A stretch of DNA of 64,000 nucleotides from Rhizobium sp. BK418 (GTDB lineage Bacteria; Pseudomonadota; Alphaproteobacteria; Rhizobiales; Rhizobiaceae), in assembly GCF_004341105.1 (NCBI RefSeq), contig NZ_SLZK01000006.1, positions 372,001-436,000 on the forward strand. The letters run 5' to 3'. Every line of letters starts with the position of its first letter. Within the stretch, counting starts at the first letter, position 1. The position numbers and the translations under genes are program-made. Positions 17,240-25,965 of the stretch are shown in pieces. The notes under the pieces are model-generated. The model had not been told where the DNA came from. It did no database searches and saw only the letters and a list, made by a program, of their open reading frames with translations.

Positions 17240-17256
17240 TATAAGAATCTTATAAA
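17240..17256 (-). promoter_or_regulatory. Candidate KdpE-binding box upstream of the kdp operon
   Basis: On the minus strand the sequence reads TTTATA-AGATT-CTTATA: two near-identical hexamers, five bases apart. The Escherichia coli KdpE box is TTTATA-N5-TTTACA, so spacing and half-sites agree. It lies 170 bases upstream of the first small ORF of the operon. Binding by this KdpE is inferred. Confidence 0.55.
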
Positions 17257-17362
17257 CGCCTTTGTGCGCAAAGCCGGAATTCCGGCGTCGACTGCGGGCC
17301 GATATAAAACGCCGTGCCCGGTGAGCACGGCGCAACATCAGGTAACCCAATAACATAAGGGC

Positions 17363-17725
17363 TCAGGGATCGACCCGGAATTGATAGTGGCCTTCAGCGC
17401 TGCGGCCATCCATGGAGAGGACGTGCCAATTGAGCGTGTAAACACCAGGGGCCATCGCGGGATCGAGCGGGACCTTGAAGACCGATCCTTCAGGACCAGA
17501 GAGGAAGGGCTTGCCCGTAGGAAGCACCAGGCCCTGGGCATCGAGCAGAATCGCCGTCGAGCGGGCAAGATCGATCGGGCCGGTGAAGGTAAGTTCAAGA
17601 TTGGCCGGCACCAGCTTTTCTTCCTGCTGGGGCGGCGGAAGGGATGCTTCCTCGATCGCCGCAGACGCCACGTTTGCGGCAAAGAGGATGGATGCGAACA
17701 GGCAGAATGACACGATCGATTTCAT
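17363..17725 (-). CDS. CopC-domain periplasmic protein with degenerate copper site
   Basis: A 120-residue exported protein with a signal peptide ending VASA|AI and one CopC/YcnJ-like beta-sandwich domain. The domain is shown by LTFTGPIDLARSTAILLDAQ, APGVYTLNWHVLSMDGRSAE and GHYQFRV. True CopC proteins start the mature chain with His and use DGH; here the N-terminal His is absent and the motif is DGR, so Cu(II) binding in the classical site is doubtful. No CopD-like partner is adjacent. It may be a copper-homeostasis relative or a repurposed sandwich protein. Confidence 0.75.
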   Translation of the reverse strand: MKSIVSFCLFASILFAANVASAAIEEASLPPPQQEEKLVPANLELTFTGPIDLARSTAILLDAQGLVLPTGKPFLSGPEGSVFKVPLDPAMAPGVYTLNWHVLSMDGRSAEGHYQFRVDP

Positions 17726-17798
17726 GACGGTCTTCCTTATATTGCCGTCCGCATGGTGCCGGGAGCGTCATGCCCCGCCGCGCCATGCTGGCGCATGC

Positions 17799-17999
17799 CT
17801 AATAACGCCGTGAGGGGTGATTTCGATCCCTTACGCGTGCGACAACCTGCACCGGCTGGTGAAGGGGCTGCGGCTGGCGGTATTGCTGGAATACGGCGAC
17901 AGTCTCATTCAAGAGGTTGCGCCAGAATTCACGGAGCTGTCTTGTCGTCCGCGAGTAGGAGATCGGGTTCCTGCCGACATTGTCGTTGTCGTGCCTCAT
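17799..17999 (-). CDS. Small hypothetical protein, 66 residues
   Basis: No family recognised. The ATG at 17999 has AGGAG six bases upstream, which supports real translation. The product is hydrophilic, rich in Arg, Gln and Asn, with an amphipathic centre (TRQLREFWRNLLNETVAVFQ) and a Gln/Pro/Val tail. It has no membrane segment or signal peptide. It is transcribed in the same direction as the CopC-like gene, 73 bases ahead of it, so they might share a transcript. Confidence 0.55.
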   Translation of the reverse strand: MRHDNDNVGRNPISYSRTTRQLREFWRNLLNETVAVFQQYRQPQPLHQPVQVVARVRDRNHPSRRY

Positions 18000-18237
18000 G
18001 GCTTTCTCCTTCTATTTCGCCGTCATCCTTACGCAAAAGTGTAGTCCTCGGCGCACCGTGGCGAAATCATACAGACGTCTAGGGCGGACTTATCTTTCGG
18101 GTGATAAGTGTGTGAGCATTTCGTCATATATTGAGCAAAAGCTTGTTTGATATGATTGAACTGCTGCGCCTTACGGTCTTATAGTCGCCGCAACGGCGCC
18201 CCATGAATCGCGGGAGCCATAGGGAAGGAAACCGGTT

Positions 18238-19281
18238 ATGACCAAAGTCCGTGCGCTGGTACTTGAGCGCCAGCATGAGCTTGCGCTTCGCGATATCGAT
18301 CTGCCTCTGGAGACTGGACCGGGGCAGGTGAAGATCAAGATCCACACCGTCGGCGTCTGCGGCTCGGATGTCCACTATTACACGCACGGCAAGATCGGCC
18401 CGTTCATCGTCAACGAGCCGATGGTGCTCGGTCATGAGGCGGCGGGCACGGTCGTCGAGGTCGGTGCCGGTGTCACGCATCTGGAGGTCGGTGATCGCGT
18501 CTGCATGGAACCCGGTATTCCGGATCCCAATTCCAAGGCAAGCCGGCTTGGCATGTACAATGTCGATCCGGCCGTCACCTTCTGGGCGACGCCTCCGATC
18601 CACGGTGTGCTGACGCCTGAGGTCGTGCACCCGGCCAACTATACGTTCAAGCTGCCCGACAATGTCAGCTTCGCCGAAGGCGCAATGGTCGAGCCTTTCG
18701 CGGTCGGCATGCAGGCGGCGACCAAGGCGAAGATAGCACCTGGCGACACCGCCGTCATCCTCGGCGCCGGTCCGATCGGCACCATGGTAGCGATCGCGGC
18801 ACTTGCCGGCGGCTGCGCCCGGGCAATTGTCGCCGATCTTGCCCAGCCGAAGCTCGATATTGCTGCGCAGTACCAGGGCGTTATTCCGGTCAATATCCGC
18901 GAGAAGAACCTCGCCGAGGAAGTCCGCCGGCTGACCGATGGCTGGGGCGCGGATGTGGTCTTTGAATGCTCCGGCTCGCCGAAGGCTTGGGAGACGATCA
19001 TGGCCTTGCCGCGGCCGGGCGGTGTCATCGTCGCCGTCGGTCTGCCGGTCAATCCTGTTGGTTTCGACGTCTCGACGGCTTCGACCAAGGAAATCCGCAT
19101 CGAGACCGTATTCCGTTATGCGCACCAATATGAACGCTCGATCGCACTTCTCGGATCGGGCCGCGTCGACCTGAAGCCGCTGATCTCAGAGACTTTTACA
19201 TTTGAGGAGTCCATCAAGGCCTTCGATCGCGCGGTCGAGGCACGACCTGATGACGTCAAGCTGCAGATCGTGATGGAATAG
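18238..19281 (+). CDS. Zinc-type polyol dehydrogenase (xylitol/sorbitol dehydrogenase family)
   Basis: Cytoplasmic NAD-dependent medium-chain dehydrogenase that oxidises a sugar alcohol to a ketose; xylitol is the most likely substrate from its similarity to rhizobial xylitol dehydrogenases. Catalytic zinc ligands are in VGVCGSD (Cys, residue 41), GHEAAG (His 66) and VEPFAVG. The Rossmann motif is ILGAGPIGTMVAIAA. The structural-zinc cysteine cluster of sorbitol dehydrogenase is replaced by PDPNSKASRLGMYN with no Cys. The ATG has GGAAGGAAA upstream. It is a single gene, followed by convergent DedA, so substrate transport is not indicated locally. Confidence 0.85.
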   Translation: MTKVRALVLERQHELALRDIDLPLETGPGQVKIKIHTVGVCGSDVHYYTHGKIGPFIVNEPMVLGHEAAGTVVEVGAGVTHLEVGDRVCMEPGIPDPNSKASRLGMYNVDPAVTFWATPPIHGVLTPEVVHPANYTFKLPDNVSFAEGAMVEPFAVGMQAATKAKIAPGDTAVILGAGPIGTMVAIAALAGGCARAIVADLAQPKLDIAAQYQGVIPVNIREKNLAEEVRRLTDGWGADVVFECSGSPKAWETIMALPRPGGVIVAVGLPVNPVGFDVSTASTKEIRIETVFRYAHQYERSIALLGSGRVDLKPLISETFTFEESIKAFDRAVEARPDDVKLQIVME

Positions 19282-19285
19282 GCCC

Positions 19286-19855
19286 TTACGGCTTCCTCAG
19301 GCCAGGTTTCATCTTGCGAAGCACCAGCGCCGCGCCCGTGATGACGGCTGCGGCGCCGAGTGCGATCAGCAGATGGTGGTGCAGCGGAAGGCGACCGAAG
19401 ATCTGGGAAATTCCCTGGCCGAAGACATAGCCGAGTGCGGTAAAAAGCTGCCCCCAGACGAGTGCTGCAAGCAGGTTCAGCACCAGGAACCTTTGCGCCG
19501 ATATGCGCGTCGTGCCGATGACGATCGGGCTGATCGTCCGCAATCCCACCAGAAAGCGGAACGCGAAGATGAATCCGGTCGGATACTTTTCGAGAAGCTG
19601 CGTGACACGCGCCAGCGCCGGCGTTTCCATCACATGGCGCACAATTTTCCATTGGGCCGCATACCGACCGGCAAAGAACCACATCTGATCGGCAGCGAAG
19701 GACCCCGCCGAGGCGACCATCGAGGCCGCCCAATAGGTTGCCAAACCACGATGCGCGATGACGCCGCCCAGGAAGGCGGCGGTTTCACCTTCAAAGGCGG
19801 TGCCGAGAAAGAGCGCGGGAAGGCCATAATTCCCGATCAGCAGTTCGATATTCAA
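19286..19855 (-). CDS. DedA-family membrane protein
   Basis: Inner-membrane protein of the DedA/SNARE-associated (VTT) family, members of which move phospholipids or undecaprenyl phosphate across the membrane. Typical phrases are FEGETAAFLGGVIAHRG, QMWFFAGRYAA, RFLVGLRTISPIVIGTTRI and a final membrane helix before a basic tail. The length of 189 residues is normal. No ATG is available; TTG at 19855 with GGCGGAG eight bases upstream is the chosen start. Its neighbour upstream is the FAD oxidoreductase, with a 45-base gap, so co-transcription is possible. Confidence 0.85.
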   Translation of the reverse strand: MNIELLIGNYGLPALFLGTAFEGETAAFLGGVIAHRGLATYWAASMVASAGSFAADQMWFFAGRYAAQWKIVRHVMETPALARVTQLLEKYPTGFIFAFRFLVGLRTISPIVIGTTRISAQRFLVLNLLAALVWGQLFTALGYVFGQGISQIFGRLPLHHHLLIALGAAAVITGAALVLRKMKPGLRKP

Positions 19856-19900
19856 TGGCCGGTCTCCGCCTGATTGTTATGCATCTGTCGGCAATACCGA

Positions 19901-21262
19901 TCAGACCGCCTTCAGGTCGCCGAGCAGCGTCGGGATCAGTTCCGAAACCGTCGGGTGGATCGGCACGGACCATTGCAGCTCCGGATAAGTCGTGCCGGCA
20001 TTCATCGCATCGATAAGGCCGTGGATCACCTCGTCGCCTTCAATGCCAAGGATCGCCGCTCCCAGAATTTCCTTGGTTGCGGCATCGGCGATCACCTTCA
20101 TAAAGCCCTTGGTTTCGCCGCGCTCGTTGGCGCGGCCGACCCGGCTCATCGGTCGGGTCGAGACCATGATCTTGCGGCCTGTGGCACGGGCCTGTTTTTC
20201 CGTCATGCCGACGCGGCCGAGCGGTGGGTCGATATAGAGAGCATAGGCGAGAATACGGCTTGAAAGCTTGCGGTCTCCGCCATCGAGCAGATTGGCGGCG
20301 GCGATCTCGAAGTCATTGTAGGACGTATGCGTGAAGGCTCCGCGGCCGTTGCAATCGCCAAGCGCCCAGATGCCGTCCACATTCGTGGCAAGCCGGTCGT
20401 CGACGGTGATGTAGCCGCGTTTGTCGGTCACAATGCCGGCTGCATCGAGTCCGAGATCGTCGGTGTTCGGTACGCGACCGGTTGCAACAAGCACATGGCT
20501 TGCCCGGATCGTCTTGGAGTCGATGGTAACGGTCGTACCATCACCATTCCTGGCGAAGCTGATATCCTTGACGTCGGTATGGATGTTTATGCCTTCGGAG
20601 CTCAGGATATCGGCAATCGCGTCGGAGATATCCTCGTCTTCGCGGGAGGCGAGCTTCGGGCCGCGCTCGATGACGGTCACTTCCGAGCCGAAGCGCCGGT
20701 ACATCTGCGCAAATTCAAGGCCGATATAGCTGCCGCCGATGACGGCGAGATGTTTAGGCAGGCTGTCGAGATGGATGATACCGGTAGAGGTGAGATAGTC
20801 GATATCGGCAAGGCCCGGCATATCAGGGATGACAGGGCGCGCGCCGACATTGAGGAAAATCTTCGGTGCCGTCAGCGTCTCGCCATTGACGACAATCTCT
20901 TTCGGTCCGGTGAAGCGGGCGTGGCCGTAGATAACGGTCATGGTTTTCATGTCGGCGAACCAGCCGCTCAGACCATTTCGGGCATTCAGAATGACCGCCT
21001 CTGCGCGACCGCGCACGGTCTTCATGTCGATGCCGATTTCGCCTGATATCTGCACCCCGTAGTCGGCCCCGCGTCGCGCCACATGGGCGGCGCGCGCGCT
21101 TGCGACGAGCGTCTTTGTCGGCATGCAGCCGGCATTCACGCAGGTGCCGCCAAGGAACTTGCGTTCGATCAGCACCACTTTCATCCCCTTTTCCGCCATG
21201 CGGGCGGCGAGGAACGGACCGGCCTGGCCGGCGCCGATGAAGATTGCGTCAAAGGTTTCCAT
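19901..21262 (-). CDS. FAD-dependent pyridine nucleotide-disulfide oxidoreductase, mercuric-reductase-like
   Basis: Flavoprotein of the class-I disulfide reductase family, 453 residues. The FAD motif is AIFIGAGQAGPFLAARMAEK, the redox disulfide GGTCVNAGCMPTKTL, the NAD(P)-binding motif LAVIGGSYIGLEFAQMYRR, the second FAD motif GIWALGDCNGRGAFTHTSYN, and the dimer interface follows with a catalytic-type HPTVSELIP. It lacks the N-terminal heavy-metal domain and the C-terminal vicinal Cys pair of MerA, so mercury reduction is unlikely; the substrate is unknown. Its ATG overlaps the stop of the DUF4126 gene by one base (TGATG). Confidence 0.85.
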   Translation of the reverse strand: METFDAIFIGAGQAGPFLAARMAEKGMKVVLIERKFLGGTCVNAGCMPTKTLVASARAAHVARRGADYGVQISGEIGIDMKTVRGRAEAVILNARNGLSGWFADMKTMTVIYGHARFTGPKEIVVNGETLTAPKIFLNVGARPVIPDMPGLADIDYLTSTGIIHLDSLPKHLAVIGGSYIGLEFAQMYRRFGSEVTVIERGPKLASREDEDISDAIADILSSEGINIHTDVKDISFARNGDGTTVTIDSKTIRASHVLVATGRVPNTDDLGLDAAGIVTDKRGYITVDDRLATNVDGIWALGDCNGRGAFTHTSYNDFEIAAANLLDGGDRKLSSRILAYALYIDPPLGRVGMTEKQARATGRKIMVSTRPMSRVGRANERGETKGFMKVIADAATKEILGAAILGIEGDEVIHGLIDAMNAGTTYPELQWSVPIHPTVSELIPTLLGDLKAV

Positions 21263-21720
21263 CAGCTTACCGCCACGATGATGATGGCGCCGATGATGGC
21301 GACTGCGTCTTCGATCAGGGCTGCCGGGCGATCTTGACCAAAAGAGGCGGCAAGTCTGGCGCGGGCGGCCGCGCCGCCGAAGGTGCCGATAACGGCTCCG
21401 ATCACGCCGGCGATCAGGCCGCCGAAGAGCAAGCTGCTGGCCGCGCCGATCACGGCGCCACTGAGCGCACCCATGACAATGCGAGCGCCGAACTGGACCG
21501 GCACCTTGCGCGACGGCGTGGTGGGCAACTGATCGGTGATGAGCTCAACGACAGCGAGTATTGTGAAAATCCACGGCGTCCACCGATAGCCCATGAAAGC
21601 AAGCGGCGTCTGAGAGAGATCGTACCAACCGAGCGCCGCGCCCCAGGCGACGGCAGCCGGCGCAGTCATGGCGCGAAAACCGGCAACGATGCCGATGAGG
21701 AGTGCGAATAGCAAAAACAT
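21262..21720 (-). CDS. DUF4126-family membrane protein
   Basis: Small glycine/alanine-rich membrane protein of unknown function, 152 residues with four or five hydrophobic segments. Family phrases are GIVAGFRAMTAPAAVAWGA, DLSQTPLAFMG, ELITDQLPTTPSRK and GGAAARARLAASFG. The start at 21720 is chosen over an in-frame upstream ATG (21777) because GGGGGA lies seven bases before it and the hydrophobic segment begins at once. Overlap of its stop with the next ATG ties it to the FAD oxidoreductase, perhaps as a membrane partner. Confidence 0.75.
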   Translation of the reverse strand: MFLLFALLIGIVAGFRAMTAPAAVAWGAALGWYDLSQTPLAFMGYRWTPWIFTILAVVELITDQLPTTPSRKVPVQFGARIVMGALSGAVIGAASSLLFGGLIAGVIGAVIGTFGGAAARARLAASFGQDRPAALIEDAVAIIGAIIIVAVS

Positions 21721-21815
21721 AGGCAAATCCCCCTTGAACCGCTGGCTTGCTGCCGCGGTAGAGGAAAAGTTGCACATTGTTAACTTCGTTGCAATTCGCC
21801 TCGTGAGCGACCGAA

Positions 21816-23003
21816 CTAGTTGGAAAAGGCCGCAATACCCGTAATGGCGCGGCCGAGGATCAGCGCATGAATATCATGCGTTCCCTCATAGGTGTTGACC
21901 ACTTCGAGATTGACGAGGTGGCGGGCAACGCCGAACTCATCCGAAATGCCATTGCCGCCCAGCATGTCGCGGGCGGCGCGAGCAATCTCCAGCGCCTTGC
22001 CGCAGGAATTGCGCTTGAGGATCGAGGTCAGCTCGACCGGCGGATGGCCTTCCTCTTTCATGCGGCCAAGGCGCAGACATCCCTGCAGGCCGAGTGAAAT
22101 CTCGGTCGCCATGTCAGCGAGCTTCTTCTGAATGAGCTGGTTGGCAGCCAGCGGCCGCCCGAATTGCTGGCGGTCGAGCGTGTATTGCCGGGCCGTCGCG
22201 TAGCAGGCTTCGGCTGCACCGAGCGCGCCCCAGGCAATGCCGAAACGGGCCGAGTTGAGGCAAGTGAAAGGCCCCTTGAGGCCGCTGACGCCGGGCAGCA
22301 GATTTTCTTCCGGCACGAAGACATCGTCCATGACGACTTCGCCGGTGATAGAGGCACGTAGCCCGACCTTACCCTCTATCTTCGGCGCCGAGAGGCCCTT
22401 CTCGCCTTTCTCCAGAATAAAGCCTCGGATGAGCCCATCCTCGGTCTTCGCCCATACGACGAAGACATCGGCGATCGGTGCGTTCGAAATCCAGGTCTTG
22501 GAGCCAGTCAGGCTATACCCACCATCGACTTTCTTCGCCCGAGTCGCCATGGAACCGGGATCGGAACCGTGATTGGGTTCAGTAAGGCCGAAGCAACCGA
22601 TCCATTCGCCGGTTGCTAGTTTCGGCAAATATTTCTTCTTCTGCTCCTCGGAGCCGAAAGCATCAATCGGCACCATAACGAGAGAGGACTGCACGCTCAT
22701 CATCGAGCGATAGCCGCTGTCGACCCGTTCGACCTCACGGGCGATGAGACCATAGGCGACATAGCCGAGACCGGCGCCACCGTATTCCGGATCGATCGTC
22801 GGGCCGAGAAGGCCGAGCTCGCCCATCTCGCGGAAGATTTCCGGGTCCGTCTTCTCATGGCGGAAGGCTTCGAGGACGCGCGGGCCGAGCTTTTCCTGCG
22901 CATAGGCATGGGCGGTTTCTTGCACCATGCGCTCCTCGTCGGTCAGCTGCTCCACGAGCCGGAAGGGATCAACCCAGTCGAAAACCTCGCGCGTATGCTG
23001 CAT
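21816..23003 (-). CDS. gcdH: Glutaryl-CoA dehydrogenase (acyl-CoA dehydrogenase family)
   Basis: Oxidises and decarboxylates glutaryl-CoA to crotonyl-CoA in lysine and tryptophan breakdown. The GCDH-specific stretch GYRSMMSVQSSLVMVPI (Arg binding the glutaryl carboxylate) is present, along with FGLTEPNHGSDPGSM and KTWISNAP for FAD and substrate. The catalytic base Glu is in NTYEGTHDIHALILGRA. From 23003 the length is 395 residues, as usual. An in-frame upstream ATG would add 29 residues, but GAGGAG seven bases before 23003 marks the real start. It is monocistronic. Confidence 0.9.
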   Translation of the reverse strand: MQHTREVFDWVDPFRLVEQLTDEERMVQETAHAYAQEKLGPRVLEAFRHEKTDPEIFREMGELGLLGPTIDPEYGGAGLGYVAYGLIAREVERVDSGYRSMMSVQSSLVMVPIDAFGSEEQKKKYLPKLATGEWIGCFGLTEPNHGSDPGSMATRAKKVDGGYSLTGSKTWISNAPIADVFVVWAKTEDGLIRGFILEKGEKGLSAPKIEGKVGLRASITGEVVMDDVFVPEENLLPGVSGLKGPFTCLNSARFGIAWGALGAAEACYATARQYTLDRQQFGRPLAANQLIQKKLADMATEISLGLQGCLRLGRMKEEGHPPVELTSILKRNSCGKALEIARAARDMLGGNGISDEFGVARHLVNLEVVNTYEGTHDIHALILGRAITGIAAFSN

Positions 23004-23204
23004 GTCCAGTCTCCTCACCGCTTTCCAGGCGCCATTGTTGAGGCATACCTGATTTAAGGCCGCCATAGACCTGCCAGCCGACGACGTCAACTGAAGCGAT
23101 TATTGCACCAATGATGCGGAAGTCATCTTTTCAAATGACGGCCGCTGCGCCAGTTTGCGCGCGATGGATTCTGGCCAGATAGATTCTGGGGTAAGGAGGC
23201 AGAC

Positions 23205-23543
23205 ATGTCATCGAGCGATCTTTTCGTCTCGGCCGAGGGCGCCGAATGGGTGAATCCAGAGCCGGGCGTGACTCGTCGCGTCATGACCTATCTGCCCGAG
23301 ATGATGATGGTGGAAGTCGCCTTCGAGCCAGGTGCCGTCGGGGCCGCACATTCCCACCCGCATATCCAGGCGAGCTATGTTGCCGAAGGCAGTTTCGAGG
23401 TGACGATCGACGGGCGCACTGAAGTGCTGAAGCAGGGCGGCAGCTTCATCGTGCCGCCCAATCTCGTCCATGGCGTCAAGGCACTGGAAAAGGGCCGGCT
23501 GATCGACACGTTCACCCCACACCGCGCTGAATTCCTGAAATAA
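23205..23543 (+). CDS. Cupin-domain protein
   Basis: A 112-residue single-domain cupin, probably a cytoplasmic metal-binding or sugar-binding small protein. Motif 1 is AAHSHPHIQASYVAEGSFE (His and Glu ligands), motif 2 GGSFIVPPNLVHGVKA. AAGGAGG stands five bases before the ATG. It is divergent from gcdH and convergent with the LysR gene, whose stop directly adjoins. Similar small cupins in carbohydrate loci assist pectin or uronate breakdown, but nothing here supports a particular substrate. Confidence 0.82.
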   Translation: MSSSDLFVSAEGAEWVNPEPGVTRRVMTYLPEMMMVEVAFEPGAVGAAHSHPHIQASYVAEGSFEVTIDGRTEVLKQGGSFIVPPNLVHGVKALEKGRLIDTFTPHRAEFLK

Positions 23544-24497
23544 TCAGGTTTCGGTCTTCGCCTTTCTCACTACGCCGGTCGCAGTAATATAGGGCGGGAT
23601 GAAACACGCCTCGTCGCTGCGCACGGCTTCCCGCAGAAAGTCGATGACGGCGCGCACGCGCGGCGCCTGCTTGAGATCTCGATGGCAGGTGATCCAGTAA
23701 TGGCGCTTGAGATCGACGTCATCCGGCAGCACGCGCACCAGTTCGGGATAACGGCAGGCAAAAAAATAGGGCAGAATGCCGAGGCCGAGGCCGTTTCTGG
23801 TCGCTGTCAGTTGGGCAAAGATACTGGAACTCTGGAATTGCGGCTTGATGCGCGGATGCACATCGCCGAGATAATCGAGCCCCGGCGCGAAGATCATTTC
23901 TTCGATGTAGCTGATGAAAGGGTGGTTCAGCAGGTCGTCCCGCGTCCTGATCGGCGCGGCGCGCGCCAGGTAGTCGCGGGAAGCGTAGACCTGCAGATGG
24001 TAATCCGTAAGCTTCTCCGCAAAATAGGGCCCGCCCTTCGGCTCGTCGAGGACGACGGAAATATCCGCCTCCTTGCGCGAGAGCGACATGATCTGCTGAA
24101 TGGTGACGAGTTCGAGCGCGAGATGCGGATGGCGAGCGGCAAATTTCGGCAAGACTGTCGCAAAGAAGAAGTTGGCGAAACCTTCCGGTGCACTGAGCCG
24201 CACGAGACCGCGTTGGCTGAGCGAACCGTCGGCAAGATCGGCCCGCAGCCGTTCCGTTTCCTGCTCCATCTTCTCGGCCGTTTCGACGAAGCGCGTGCCC
24301 ATGGCAGTGAGCACGTAGCCACGCGGATTTCGCTCGAAAAGCTTTACCTTCAGCGCAAATTCCAGCCGGTCGATGCGCCGTGAGACCGTTGCGTGACTGG
24401 AGCGCAGTTGACGCGCCGCCGTCGAAAGCTGGCCAGTGCGGGCAACGGCTAGAAAAAACTGCAGATCGTCCCAAGTAAATTGCGAAGCGTGGCTCAT
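23544..24497 (-). CDS. LysR-family transcriptional regulator
   Basis: A 317-residue regulator with an N-terminal winged helix (FTWDDLQFFLAVARTGQLST, then HATVSRRIDRLE) and a C-terminal substrate-binding domain. It is divergent from the branched-chain-type importer at 24751 across 253 bases, the normal layout for a LysR protein controlling its neighbour; control of the importer-GMC-dehydrogenase group is therefore inferred. The C-terminus is slightly extended past the usual domain and ends KAKTET next to the cupin stop. Confidence 0.88.
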   Translation of the reverse strand: MSHASQFTWDDLQFFLAVARTGQLSTAARQLRSSHATVSRRIDRLEFALKVKLFERNPRGYVLTAMGTRFVETAEKMEQETERLRADLADGSLSQRGLVRLSAPEGFANFFFATVLPKFAARHPHLALELVTIQQIMSLSRKEADISVVLDEPKGGPYFAEKLTDYHLQVYASRDYLARAAPIRTRDDLLNHPFISYIEEMIFAPGLDYLGDVHPRIKPQFQSSSIFAQLTATRNGLGLGILPYFFACRYPELVRVLPDDVDLKRHYWITCHRDLKQAPRVRAVIDFLREAVRSDEACFIPPYITATGVVRKAKTET

Positions 24498-24750
24498 CGG
24501 TATCGCCCATCCGTCTACGTCTTTGGTCTAATGCGGCCTGCAAAGGAGAGCGCTTTGACTGTCGCTGTAGCGGCCTTATGACAGGTTCTGTTCAAAAACG
24601 AACAGATACTGTTTGGAATTAGATGTAAACCGCCAGTTGCCTCATGGACGAAATTCCGTGATCGTAGGGACGGAGCGGCCGCTTTGAGGAGGGCGGGTCG
24701 CCAAATTTGAACAGATTCGCAATCTGGCCAATCTCTGGGAGGAGAGAACT

Positions 24751-25962
24751 ATGCGAAAGAATTTCATTGCTTCCGTTGCATTTTTGCTTGCAAGCAGCAC
24801 CGCCGTGTTTGCCCAGAGCGCAGCAATTTCCGATGGTAAGGTCAAGATCGGCATTCTGAACGACCAGTCGGGCGTCTACGCCGATTTCGGTGGCAAGTCC
24901 TCCGTCGCAGCTGCTCAGATGGCAGTCGAGGATTTCGGCGGCAAAGTGCTCGACATGCCGATCGAGATCGTCGATGCCGACCATCAGAACAAGCCTGATG
25001 TCGCCTCCAACATTGCTCGCCAGTGGTATGACACCGAACAGGTCGATGCCATCATGGAACTGACGACGTCTTCCGTGGCGCTTGCGGTGCAGGCTATCGC
25101 CAAGGAAAAGAAGAAGGTTGATATCGTCACTGGTGCAGCGACGACGGATCTCACCGGCAAGGCCTGTTCGCCCTACGGCTTCCATTGGGCCTATGACACC
25201 CATGCTCTTGCCGTCGGCACCGGCGGTGCGCTGGTCAAACAGGGCGGCGACAGCTGGTTCTTCCTGACGGCGGACTATGCCTTCGGCTATTCGTTGGAAC
25301 AGCAGACCACCGATTATGTGAAGGCGAACGGTGGCACGGTCGTCGGCTCGGTGCGCCATCCCCTGTCGACCCAGGACTTTTCCTCCTTCCTGCTGCAGGC
25401 GCAATCGTCAGGCGCCAAGGTCATCGGCCTTGCCAATGCCGGTCTCGATACGTCGAACGCGATCAAACAGGCCGCTGAATTCGGCATTACCCAGGGCGGC
25501 CAGCATCTGGCGGCGCTGCTCTTCACACTTGCCGAGGTTCATGGCCTCGGCATGGAGGCCGCTCAAGGCCTGACGTTGACGGAAGGTTATTATTGGAACC
25601 GCGATGATCAGAGCCGCGAATTCGGTAAGAAGTTCTTCGCCCGTACCGGAAAGATGCCGAACATGATCCACGCCGGCACCTATTCGGCTGTCCTGCAATA
25701 TCTGAAGGCGATCCAGAAGGCGGGCACCGACGAAACGGAAGCCGTCTCGAAGCAGCTTCACGCGATGCCCGTCGACGACGTCTTCGGCCGTGGCGGCACG
25801 GTTGGCCCGAACGGCCGCATGATCCACGACATGTACTTGCTGCAGGTCAAGAAGCCGGCGGAAAGCAAGGAGCCGTGGGACTATTTCAACGTCCTCGCCA
25901 CCATTCCAGGCAAAGAAGCCTATATCGACCCCGCCAAGAGCGGCTGCGATCTGGTGAAATAG
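24751..25962 (+). CDS. Branched-chain-type ABC transporter substrate-binding protein
   Basis: Periplasmic Peripla_BP_6 binding protein, 403 residues. The signal peptide ends AVFA|QSA near residue 22. The mature start KVKIGILNDQSGVYADFGG is characteristic, followed by HQNKPDVASNIARQWYDTE and MELTTSSVALAVQAIAKEK. GGGAGGAG lies six bases before the ATG. The ligand may be a branched-chain amino acid, but members of this group also bind amides, urea or aromatic acids. The oxidoreductases downstream hint at an alcohol or hydroxy-acid. Confidence 0.9.
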   Translation: MRKNFIASVAFLLASSTAVFAQSAAISDGKVKIGILNDQSGVYADFGGKSSVAAAQMAVEDFGGKVLDMPIEIVDADHQNKPDVASNIARQWYDTEQVDAIMELTTSSVALAVQAIAKEKKKVDIVTGAATTDLTGKACSPYGFHWAYDTHALAVGTGGALVKQGGDSWFFLTADYAFGYSLEQQTTDYVKANGGTVVGSVRHPLSTQDFSSFLLQAQSSGAKVIGLANAGLDTSNAIKQAAEFGITQGGQHLAALLFTLAEVHGLGMEAAQGLTLTEGYYWNRDDQSREFGKKFFARTGKMPNMIHAGTYSAVLQYLKAIQKAGTDETEAVSKQLHAMPVDDVFGRGGTVGPNGRMIHDMYLLQVKKPAESKEPWDYFNVLATIPGKEAYIDPAKSGCDLVK

Positions 25963-25965
25963 GAT

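Noticed and set aside
19901..21262. Mercuric reductase (merA) as name for the FAD oxidoreductase
   Set aside because: No heavy-metal-binding N-terminal domain, no C-terminal Cys pair, and no mer genes nearby.
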